Positions 55,157 through 62,273 of a stretch of DNA of 64,000 nucleotides are shown piece after piece. The stretch is from Aureitalea marina (lineage in GTDB: Bacteria; Bacteroidota; Bacteroidia; Flavobacteriales; Flavobacteriaceae). Position numbers and translations under genes: made by a program. Below the pieces are notes generated by a model that made no database searches, had not been told where the DNA came from, and saw only the letters and a program-made list of their open reading frames with translations. Position 1 is the first letter of the stretch. Every line of letters starts with the position of its first letter. Where the stretch lies: NCBI RefSeq assembly GCF_002943755.1, contig NZ_MQUB01000001.1, positions 1,228,501 through 1,292,500 of the forward strand, read 5' to 3'.

Positions 55157-55954
55157 CTATCGCAATATTTGCCGGATTCGATCCTGGTAAATAGAGAACT
55201 CCGCCAGGTCATTGTGACCACCCTCTTCTATGAGGATGAATTCGCTGTTCTTTGGAAATTCTCGCCACAAGGCTTCACCTTGTTCCGACGGGACTACCCG
55301 GTCTTGTGTTCCGTGAAAAATCCGAATAGGACAACCCACTCCAGAAGCAAACGAATACGTCGGAAAATTATACTTTAAAAGCCTGTATACAGGTAAAATA
55401 GGATATTTATTCTTTACCAATGATTTAAGGCTATAAAATGGCGATTCCAGTACCAGACTTGACGGCGAGTTCCGAGCCGAAACATAGGTCGCGAAGGTGG
55501 TCCCCATAGAACGACCATAGACCAGCAACTGCTCCTCGCTGTACCAGTCCAAAGCTTTGACATAAATCAACTGGGCATCATCGTACATGGCCTCAGAGCT
55601 TCGCTCTCCGGTCGATTTCCCATAGCCGCGATAGTCCCAGACCAAAACGTCCCAACCTAACTCGGTAAAGGGCTGGGTCAGATCCTTCCAGCGTTCCAGG
55701 CTACCTCCATTACCGTGATAATACACAATGATCCCTCTCGGGTCTTCCGCCTTCAGTCTTAAGTAGTTCAGTCTGGCGCCATCCCTGGTAACCAGGAAGC
55801 CCTCCTCAAAAGGTGATTGCAGCTGGAAAAGATGATCCTCTTCCAGTGTTTGAGCAGGAAATATCAACGATTCCTGAAAAAAATAAAGACCTCCTAGTAG
55901 TATTCCCATGGTAATAACGCCAAAATAAATCCCTTTTCTGATCCTCCTAACCAT
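55157..55954 (-). CDS. Alpha/beta hydrolase, membrane-anchored (copy 2 of a tandem)
   Basis: A 265-residue serine hydrolase with an N-terminal transmembrane helix (IYFGVITMGILLGGLYFF). The nucleophile elbow is GRSMGT, the catalytic Asp is in FHGTQDRVVPSEQG, and the catalytic His in GGHNDLAEF. The fold resembles BEM46/ABHD13-type enzymes. It overlaps its paralogue by 8 bp. The substrate is unknown. Confidence 0.8.
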   Translation of the reverse strand: MVRRIRKGIYFGVITMGILLGGLYFFQESLIFPAQTLEEDHLFQLQSPFEEGFLVTRDGARLNYLRLKAEDPRGIIVYYHGNGGSLERWKDLTQPFTELGWDVLVWDYRGYGKSTGERSSEAMYDDAQLIYVKALDWYSEEQLLVYGRSMGTTFATYVSARNSPSSLVLESPFYSLKSLVKNKYPILPVYRLLKYNFPTYSFASGVGCPIRIFHGTQDRVVPSEQGEALWREFPKNSEFILIEEGGHNDLAEFSIYQDRIRQILR

Positions 55955-56810
55955 ACTGCTGATCTTGAGATTCCGGGTGGCTGGTAGATTTCAGATCGAT
56001 CTGCTGCCTTTTGTAATTCATGATCTCGTGGATAACCCGGTGGTAGGATTCGAAGGTATGCAGGTTTTTATGCCCTCCACCTATAACCGGCCATAGCCTG
56101 GTCTTTTCCGAATTGATCCGCGACAACTTGACGCTGCTTTTAAAGGGAATCAGCTTATCATTGGTCCCATGGATGATATGGATCGGACATTTCACGTACT
56201 GTATCCATTTGTAGGTAGGCATAGGAAAGCGCATGATCAGGGACAAAGGCATGAAAGGGAGATAGCGTTTGGTGACCTTGGTCAGGCTGTAATAAGGTGC
56301 ATCGAGAATCAACATACGAGGCGAGTTGGTCGAAGCCAGTTTCGTTGCAAAGCCGGAACCCAGGGAACGGCCATATAATATGATATACTCTTCTCTGACC
56401 CGTTCTCTGATCTTGTTATACACATATTGCAGGTCGTGTTTGATGTTCTTTTGTGTCCGCCTGCCTGTGCTCTTACCAAAGCCCCTGTAATCGACCATGA
56501 TCACATCGTATTGATGCCGGGTAAAATCCACTGCAAATTTCCCCCATCCCTTGATGCTTTTTGAGTTTCCCTTTAAGTACAATACTACGCCCCTGGGGTT
56601 CTTCGCCTTAAAGTGCAAACCGTTGATCACAGCCCCATCCCGAGCCTCCAGGTTATATTCATCAACCTCCTGGTTTTCATAATAGAATTCAAATTCGGGT
56701 GGAAGTTTCTCCGGTTTGAACAGGAAATACTCCTGCAAATAGTACAACAGTATACTAATTCCGAGATAGACACTTAAAACTATGACCAATATGGAAAGCC
56801 ACCAGACCAC
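55947..56810 (-). CDS. Alpha/beta hydrolase, membrane-anchored (copy 1 of a tandem)
   Basis: A 287-residue paralogue of the next gene, with an N-terminal transmembrane helix (LSILVIVLSVYLGISILLYYL). Nucleophile elbow GRSLGSGF, acid in IHGTNDKLIPFKS, base in GGHKNLHTF. Shared blocks such as YYHGNGGS/YLKGNSKS and DYRGFGKSTGRR show recent or maintained relatedness to the copy downstream. BEM46/ABHD13-like. Confidence 0.8.
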   Translation of the reverse strand: MVWWLSILVIVLSVYLGISILLYYLQEYFLFKPEKLPPEFEFYYENQEVDEYNLEARDGAVINGLHFKAKNPRGVVLYLKGNSKSIKGWGKFAVDFTRHQYDVIMVDYRGFGKSTGRRTQKNIKHDLQYVYNKIRERVREEYIILYGRSLGSGFATKLASTNSPRMLILDAPYYSLTKVTKRYLPFMPLSLIMRFPMPTYKWIQYVKCPIHIIHGTNDKLIPFKSSVKLSRINSEKTRLWPVIGGGHKNLHTFESYHRVIHEIMNYKRQQIDLKSTSHPESQDQQYG

Positions 56811-56880
56811 TGACCCTAAAATACAAAATGATGTACTTCAGCCGGCACGGCAATCAAAAAACTCGGAATTACGGGATGTG

Positions 56881-57231
56881 TTATTCGTTGTGCATGAATC
56901 GCTGCTTCCCCAGCAATTCTTCTTCAGTTTCCACATTATCCTCGTCAGGGACACAACAATCTACCGGGCAAACAGCAGCACATTGAGGCTCCTCATGGAA
57001 GCCCATACACTCGGTGCACTTATCTGGCACGATATAATAGATCTCGTCACTTACAGGTTCCTGGACTATATCCGCATTGACCTCATTACCATTGGGGAGA
57101 ACGATCTGACCATTGAGGTCCGTACCATCGGAGTAACGCCAATCGTCTGCTCCTTCGTAGATCGCGGTATTCGGGCACTCGGGCTCGCAAGCCCCGCAAT
57201 TAATGCATTCGTCGGTGATAATGATGGCCAT
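56881..57231 (-). CDS. Dicluster 4Fe-4S ferredoxin
   Basis: A 116-residue ferredoxin of the 2[4Fe-4S] type. The first cluster ligands are in [13 protein letters not shown] near the N-terminus. The second set is [22 protein letters not shown] with an insertion between the second and third Cys, as in the YfhL/Alvin class of long ferredoxins. I start at ATG 57231 ([12 protein letters not shown]); an earlier ATG adds a basic tail. It is expressed from a consensus promoter shared in its middle with the acyl-CoA reductase control region. Confidence 0.93.
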   Translation of the reverse strand: MAIIITDECINCGACEPECPNTAIYEGADDWRYSDGTDLNGQIVLPNGNEVNADIVQEPVSDEIYYIVPDKCTECMGFHEEPQCAAVCPVDCCVPDEDNVETEEELLGKQRFMHNE

Positions 57232-57248
57232 AACTTTTCTTTTTCTTC

Positions 57249-57256
57249 TAACTTTG
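57249..57256 (+). promoter_or_regulatory. -7-like box for the acyl-CoA reductase gene
   Basis: TAACTTTG fits TAnnTTTG, 40 bp before the ATG. No -33 TTG is seen at the usual distance. It lies 2 bp from the opposite-strand -7 box of the ferredoxin promoter. Confidence 0.4.
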
Positions 57257-57258
57257 CG

Positions 57259-57290
57259 CAAATTTAAGACCTAGTCCTTCTATCTGCAAA
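57259..57290 (-). promoter_or_regulatory. Promoter of the ferredoxin gene
   Basis: On the minus strand TTTG (complement of 57287-57290), 20 bp, then TAAATTTG (complement of 57259-57266). Close match to the Bacteroidota consensus, 27 bp before the ferredoxin ATG. Confidence 0.7.
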
Positions 57291-57296
57291 CACCTT

Positions 57297-58346
57297 ATGG
57301 AATTACAACAAAGAATTAACGCCTTTTCCTTATTAGGCCAGCAGCTTAGAGATTATGTGGATGCCAACCAGGGCAATCATCGGGAGACTGATGAGAAACT
57401 AGACCTGGCCTTGGAGCGCTCTAGTCATGCCAATGGCTGGTTTAAGCGGGAAAGTTTACTGTTCGCCTTGAGGCAATGGGGTCAGCTACTCACCATTGAC
57501 AACCTGGAAAATTGGACGGACCCTTATACATTTACTAAAACACCGCATTATAAGACGGTCGGAGTTGTAGCTGCCGGAAATATACCCTTGGTAGGTTTTC
57601 ACGATCTGCTCGCCGTGTTGATCAGTGGATCAAACTTGAACATGCGGCAGTCCCGCAACGATAAGTTCTTGCTTCCAGCCCTGGTCAGTATACTGGAATC
57701 TGTAGAACCGGCTTTCAAAGGACGAGTAAAATTCACAGAAGATAAATTACAAGACTTCGATGCGGTTATTGCTACTGGCAGCAACAATACAGCGCGATAT
57801 TTTGACTACTATTTTGGACGATACCCCCATATCATCCGGCGGAACAGGAATGGTGTAGCCGTGTTGGACGGAACCGAGACAAGTGAGCAGCTAGAAGGTC
57901 TGGCTGAAGACATCTTCCGTTATTTTGGCTTGGGATGCCGCAATGTTTCCAAGCTGTTCGTCCCTGAGAATTACAACTTTGACGCCTTCTTCCAGGCCAT
58001 GTATTCCAAACGATCTGTGATCGATCATCATAAATACATGAACAATTACGATTACAACAAGGCTGTTTACCTGATGAGCGATATACCCTTGCTGGATAAC
58101 GAATTCATGCTGTTAAAGCAGGACGAGGGCTACAGTTCTCCCATTGGCGTAGTATTCCATGAGAGCTACCAGAACCAGGATCAACTGGCGAATAAGCTTA
58201 TGGAAGACAAGGAACACATTCAGTGTGTTGTCAGTGGTTTAAAACTGGATGGAGCCCTGGATTTTGGCCAGGCTCAGCAACCTGGACTGGATAATTATGC
58301 GGACGGGGTGGACACGGTTGATTTCGTGTTGAATACTTCCCGATAA
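57297..58346 (+). CDS. Acyl-CoA reductase (LuxC-like)
   Basis: A 349-residue protein of the LuxC/aldehyde dehydrogenase-like superfamily. Visible blocks are KTVGVVAAGNIPLVGFHDLLAVLISGSNLNMRQSRND, DAVIATGSNNTARYFDYYFG and the catalytic-cysteine region FRYFGLGCRNVSKLFVPENY. LuxC reduces fatty acyl-CoA or acyl-AMP to aldehyde. In flavobacteria this gene sits with a ferredoxin, serC and serA, and its true substrate is not known to me. The Cys in GLGCRNVSK is the expected nucleophile. Confidence 0.82.
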   Translation: MELQQRINAFSLLGQQLRDYVDANQGNHRETDEKLDLALERSSHANGWFKRESLLFALRQWGQLLTIDNLENWTDPYTFTKTPHYKTVGVVAAGNIPLVGFHDLLAVLISGSNLNMRQSRNDKFLLPALVSILESVEPAFKGRVKFTEDKLQDFDAVIATGSNNTARYFDYYFGRYPHIIRRNRNGVAVLDGTETSEQLEGLAEDIFRYFGLGCRNVSKLFVPENYNFDAFFQAMYSKRSVIDHHKYMNNYDYNKAVYLMSDIPLLDNEFMLLKQDEGYSSPIGVVFHESYQNQDQLANKLMEDKEHIQCVVSGLKLDGALDFGQAQQPGLDNYADGVDTVDFVLNTSR

Positions 58347-58465
58347 TTTCTCAATTTTCTGGCCCTTAATCGGGGGTAATTCACATCTTTGTATTTCCTA
58401 AATCGGGACACCTCATTAGGGCGGAATTCGCCGGAATGAAGTGATGGAAATTAAAAAACCAGAAA

Positions 58466-59533
58466 ATGAAAAAGCATAATTTCAGTGCGGGCCCCTGCGT
58501 ACTGCCGCAGTCGGTGCTACGACAAGCCTCAGAAGCCGTTCTTAATTTCAATGAACTGGATCTTTCCCTGATCGAGATCTCTCACAGAAGCAAGGAATTT
58601 GTAGCGGTAATGGAAGAAGCAAGGACACTAGCCCTTCAGCACCTTGGCCTGGAAGGAAAAGGTTACCAAGCTCTCTACCTTCAAGGTGGGGCAAGTACCG
58701 AATTCCTCATGGTAGCCTACAACCTGATGAAAAGTAAAGCGGCCTACCTGAACACAGGGACCTGGTCCTCCAAGGCGATTAAAGAAGCCGCCATTTTTGG
58801 GGAGGTAGCAGAAGTAGCTTCCTCTAAGCATCAAAACTTCAATTACATCCCCAAAGGATACGATATCCCTGCTGATGCGGATTATTTTCACTGCACCAGC
58901 AATAACACCATTTTTGGGACTCAGATCAAAGAATTCCCAAAGACTGATGCACCTTTAGTGTGTGACATGAGCAGTGATATATTCTCCCGGCAGTTGGATT
59001 TTGAGCAGTTCGATCTGATCTATGCGGGAGCCCAGAAGAATATGGGGCCGGCCGGGACCACCCTGGTTATTGTCAAAGAAGATATCCTGGGCCAGGTAGA
59101 CCGGAAGATTCCTTCCATGTTAGACTACCAGGTGCATATAGGAAAGGATAGCATGTTCAATACACCCTCCGTATTTGCCGTCTACGTATCCATGCTAACC
59201 CTGAGATGGTTGAATGAACAGGGCGGGATTGCAGGTATGGAAAAGATCAACCAGTACAAAGCAGATCTGCTATATAAGGAGATCGATCGCAACCCCCTCT
59301 TCCAGGGCTTTGTCCAAAACAAAGAAGACCGGTCCCTAATGAACGCTACTTTCAACCTGGCCGAAGGCGCCAATAAGGAGATGTTCGACAGCATGTGGCA
59401 AGAAGCCGGGATCAACGGACTGAACGGACACCGCAGTGTTGGTGGATACCGGGCGTCGATGTACAATGCCCTAGAACCGGCCAGTGTCGCTGTGCTGGTG
59501 GATGTAATGAAAGAATTTGAACGTAAATCTTAA
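58466..59533 (+). CDS. serC: Phosphoserine aminotransferase
   Basis: A 355-residue fold-type IV-class V PLP enzyme that makes phosphoserine from 3-phosphohydroxypyruvate. N-terminal HNFSAGPCVLPQSVL, the ISHRSKEF block, LQGGASTEF, and the Schiff-base lysine Lys191 in AGAQKNMGPAG are all present, as is the C-terminal NGHRSVGGYRAS. It lies 119 bp after the acyl-CoA reductase gene and 7 bp before serA. Confidence 0.96.
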   Translation: MKKHNFSAGPCVLPQSVLRQASEAVLNFNELDLSLIEISHRSKEFVAVMEEARTLALQHLGLEGKGYQALYLQGGASTEFLMVAYNLMKSKAAYLNTGTWSSKAIKEAAIFGEVAEVASSKHQNFNYIPKGYDIPADADYFHCTSNNTIFGTQIKEFPKTDAPLVCDMSSDIFSRQLDFEQFDLIYAGAQKNMGPAGTTLVIVKEDILGQVDRKIPSMLDYQVHIGKDSMFNTPSVFAVYVSMLTLRWLNEQGGIAGMEKINQYKADLLYKEIDRNPLFQGFVQNKEDRSLMNATFNLAEGANKEMFDSMWQEAGINGLNGHRSVGGYRASMYNALEPASVAVLVDVMKEFERKS

Positions 59534-59540
59534 TTGAATA

Positions 59541-60491
59541 ATGAAAATACTGGCAAACGACGGAATTTCTCAAAGCGGGGTAGATGCCCTGGAGCACGCA
59601 GGCTATGAGGTGATCACAACCAAAGTGGCCCAGGAACAACTCGAAAATTACATCAACGACAATCAGATCGATGCCATTTTGGTGCGGTCTGCAACCCAGG
59701 TCAGACAAGATCTGATTGATGCCTGTCCTTCCCTTAAGTTGATCGGTCGTGGTGGTGTTGGAATGGATAACATCGATGTGGCTTACGCCCGGGAAAAGGG
59801 ACTTCACGTGATCAATACCCCGGCAGCCTCGTCGGCCTCAGTCGCGGAACTGGTCTTTGCTCACCTGTTTGGCGGCGTCCGATATCTCTTCGACGCCAAC
59901 CGAAACATGCCCCTGGATGGAGATACCAAGTTCAAGGATCTTAAAAAGAACTATGCGGGAGGCCTAGAGTTACGAGGAAAAACCTTGGGGATCGTAGGAT
60001 TCGGACGAATTGGTCAAGAGGTTGCCAAGATCGCCATAGGCTGCGGAATGACAGTCTTGGCCCACGATCGCTTTGTCGATGAAGCTGCTATCGAATTGGA
60101 CTTCTTCGATGGGCAATCTGCCACATTCAACATCAAAACAGTCGAATTGAACGAACTGCTTAATAAGAGTGACTTCCTTTCCCTGCACGTTCCAGCTCAA
60201 AAGGACTATGTGATCGGCCGGGAACAGATCGCTATGATGAAGGATGGAGCCGCTATTATCAATGCTGCTCGTGGAGGAGTTTTGGACGAGGTGGCCTTGG
60301 TGGAAGCACTTGAGAACAAAAAGCTGGCCTTTGCAGCCCTCGATACTTTCGAGAATGAGCCTAAACCAGCCATTCAGGTCCTGATGAATCAAAAAGTCTC
60401 TCTCAGTCCACATATCGGCGCAGCTACCAAGGAGGCACAGGATCGAATTGGAACGGAATTGGCCGGGCAGATCAAAGACCTTCTCGGTTAA
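59541..60491 (+). CDS. serA: D-3-phosphoglycerate dehydrogenase, short form
   Basis: A 316-residue D-2-hydroxyacid dehydrogenase. The NAD loop is LGIVGFGRIGQEVAKIA. The catalytic Arg is in NAARGGVLDE, Glu in DTFENEP and His in LSPHIGAATKE. There is no C-terminal ACT domain, so serine feedback through ACT is not expected. First committed step of serine synthesis, in one unit with serC. Confidence 0.92.
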   Translation: MKILANDGISQSGVDALEHAGYEVITTKVAQEQLENYINDNQIDAILVRSATQVRQDLIDACPSLKLIGRGGVGMDNIDVAYAREKGLHVINTPAASSASVAELVFAHLFGGVRYLFDANRNMPLDGDTKFKDLKKNYAGGLELRGKTLGIVGFGRIGQEVAKIAIGCGMTVLAHDRFVDEAAIELDFFDGQSATFNIKTVELNELLNKSDFLSLHVPAQKDYVIGREQIAMMKDGAAIINAARGGVLDEVALVEALENKKLAFAALDTFENEPKPAIQVLMNQKVSLSPHIGAATKEAQDRIGTELAGQIKDLLG

Positions 60492-60506
60492 AAAAAAACA
60501 GATATC

Positions 60507-61142
60507 ATGAATGGAATTTTAGATCTATTACAAGGAAGTACTGGAGACATCATATTAAGTGGTCTGAGCCAGGAAAGCGGTCAAAGCAAAGATAATACTG
60601 CACAAGTCGTGCAGATGGCATTGCCCATTCTGCTCGGTGCAATGAAGAGAAACTCGAGCACGGAAGCCGGTTCCTCCGGTTTGTTGAGTGCCTTGGACAG
60701 CAAACACGATGGTTCCATCCTGGATCATTTAGACGGCTTCTTTTCCGGAGGTGTGGATGCCGATCAAATGGAAGACGGTAACGGAATTCTGGGACATGTT
60801 CTTGGTGGATCTCAAAATGGAGTAACCCAGGCCCTCTCCGCAAAATCGGGAATGGACACTGGTTCTATCGTCAAGATCCTGACTGTTCTCGCGCCTATCG
60901 TACTTGGATATCTTGGTAAGCAAAAGAGGCAGCAACAGGTGGCTGACTCCGGTGATCTAGGCGCTTTACTAGGCAGCCTGGGCGGCGATGGCAATCAACA
61001 GAGTATGATCGAGTCACTGCTGGATGGTGACAATGATGGCAGTATAATAGACGATATGGCCGGCATGTTTCTTGGAGGAGACAAAGGCAGCTCTAAAGGA
61101 AGCGGTCTTGGAGGTCTACTCGGTGGATTTTTGAAAGGCTGA
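60507..61142 (+). CDS. DUF937 domain protein
   Basis: A 211-residue protein that is low in complexity, with Gly, Leu, Ser and Asp runs. Typical DUF937 blocks are ALPILLGAMKRNS, GSILDHLDGFFSGG and VLAPIVLGYLGKQK, and a Gly/Leu tail (GLGGLLGGFLKG) ends it. The role is unknown. It follows serA by 15 bp and is probably co-transcribed. Confidence 0.82.
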   Translation: MNGILDLLQGSTGDIILSGLSQESGQSKDNTAQVVQMALPILLGAMKRNSSTEAGSSGLLSALDSKHDGSILDHLDGFFSGGVDADQMEDGNGILGHVLGGSQNGVTQALSAKSGMDTGSIVKILTVLAPIVLGYLGKQKRQQQVADSGDLGALLGSLGGDGNQQSMIESLLDGDNDGSIIDDMAGMFLGGDKGSSKGSGLGGLLGGFLKG

Positions 61143-61216
61143 TCACAGCCTTCATCAGGATGTTAAATATTTCTTAGGATTTCCGCGTTCTTGTGCGGCC
61201 TGCTTACCTTTGTGCT

Positions 61217-61618
61217 ATGCGATCCTTTCTGATAGTTCTGGGGGCCATCATAACCATGGCCAGTTGCAATTCTACCAAGAATACGGCTGCGCAATCCAAT
61301 GAGCAGGTCAGCGATACCATTCGCATTGCTAACGATAGCCTAGAGTACGAGATCATCATCATCGAGAATGGTTTCTACAACTGGTTGGTGACCCAATTCC
61401 CGGAGGAGTATTACAGCCTTGGATTCCTAGAGAATCAGAACCGGTTTTACGTAGCGGAATACAATAGGCGGGTGATCAACCCTTTGAGCTTCGATAAGGA
61501 CCTCTATATTTTCACCATCAATTACGACCCGAAGGTCAGTTATGGAAAGGAGGTTAATTACCTTCTGTATAACTACTTCCTGTATTTTGAAAGGACTTAC
61601 GATCAGAAGTTGAAATGA
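61217..61618 (+). CDS. DUF6146-family lipoprotein
   Basis: A 133-residue lipoprotein (MRSFLIVLGAIITMASC, lipobox MASC). The mature part matches the DUF6146 pattern: SLEYEIIIIENGFYNWLVTQFPEEYYSLGFLENQNRFYVAEYNRRVINP, then YDPKVSYGKEVNYLLYNYFLYFE. The function is unknown. ATG 61217 is chosen for the signal peptide; a GTG start at 61193 is rejected. A TACCTTTG -7-like box ends 4 bp before this ATG, with no clear -33. It overlaps the next gene by 4 bp. Confidence 0.78.
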   Translation: MRSFLIVLGAIITMASCNSTKNTAAQSNEQVSDTIRIANDSLEYEIIIIENGFYNWLVTQFPEEYYSLGFLENQNRFYVAEYNRRVINPLSFDKDLYIFTINYDPKVSYGKEVNYLLYNYFLYFERTYDQKLK

Positions 61619-61917
61619 AGAAGCTAAAGGCACGCTGGGGAATAGACAGCAATTGGCAGCTAACGGTTATTTTTATCGTATTTGCGATTACCGGGAGTAC
61701 CTCGGCTAAGTTTGCCGCCCCAATTACAGAGGCTTTGGGAATGAACCCAGAAATGAACGGCTGGATCTACTGGCCGGTGAGAATTCTACTGATATTCCCA
61801 CTTTATCAAATACTTTTGGTGTTTTTTGGTTGGTTATTCGGAGAATTTGCGTTTTTTTGGAACTTCGAAAAGAAAATGTTGAGATCCCTGGGTTTGGGAT
61901 TTCTTCTAAAAGAATGA
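61615..61917 (+). CDS. DUF6787-like membrane protein
   Basis: A 100-residue protein with two hydrophobic segments (WQLTVIFIVFAITGSTSAKFA; ILLIFPLYQILLVFFGWLFGEFAFFWNF) and the KLKARWGIDSNWQ opening typical of DUF6787. It has been linked to lipoprotein diacylglyceryl transferase by weak similarity only. It overlaps both neighbours by 4 bp (ATGA). Confidence 0.72.
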   Translation: MKKLKARWGIDSNWQLTVIFIVFAITGSTSAKFAAPITEALGMNPEMNGWIYWPVRILLIFPLYQILLVFFGWLFGEFAFFWNFEKKMLRSLGLGFLLKE

Positions 61918-62252
61918 AAAAGAACAGTTTACATCCAATAATTGCTTGTCTGCTACTTGTAGTGCTAAGTTTACCATCGCTGATGGAGACTTATCACGCG
62001 ACCTGGCATGATCACGCGGTTGTGGAGTGTGAATTAACTGATACCCATCTACATCAGGACCAGGTGGATTGTTCTCTGGACGATCTACAAATGAGTCCAT
62101 ATAACTCTTTTGTTTTCGCAAGTGACATTGAAGTCATCAATGTCGTCGAGTCTGCCGGTTTGATTCGGTACAACTCCAGGATCGAAAACACACTTCATAC
62201 TCGTTTAAGGGATCGGGGACCCCCCGCGTTGCTTCTTGAGCACCGATTGTAA
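61914..62252 (+). CDS. Small exported His/Cys-rich protein upstream of the TonB receptor
   Basis: A 112-residue protein with a hydrophobic N-terminus (LHPIIACLLLVVLSLPSLMETYH). The following 30 residues hold His28, His32, His34, Cys39, His45, His47 and Cys53 in a short span, a pattern that suggests metal binding. The rest has no motif I know. The ATG overlaps the DUF6787 stop (61914-61917), and the TonB receptor starts 21 bp after its end, so the set looks like one operon. The choice of ATG 61914 is supported by the overlap and by the signal peptide; a start at 61830 would run inside the previous gene. Confidence 0.72.
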   Translation: MKKNSLHPIIACLLLVVLSLPSLMETYHATWHDHAVVECELTDTHLHQDQVDCSLDDLQMSPYNSFVFASDIEVINVVESAGLIRYNSRIENTLHTRLRDRGPPALLLEHRL

Positions 62253-62273
62253 TATTCCCTTAGAACGTAATAA

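Noticed and set aside
58444-58479. 11-codon upstream frame overlapping the serC start
   Set aside because: No Ser codons and no terminator stem, so it is not a serine attenuator; probably chance.
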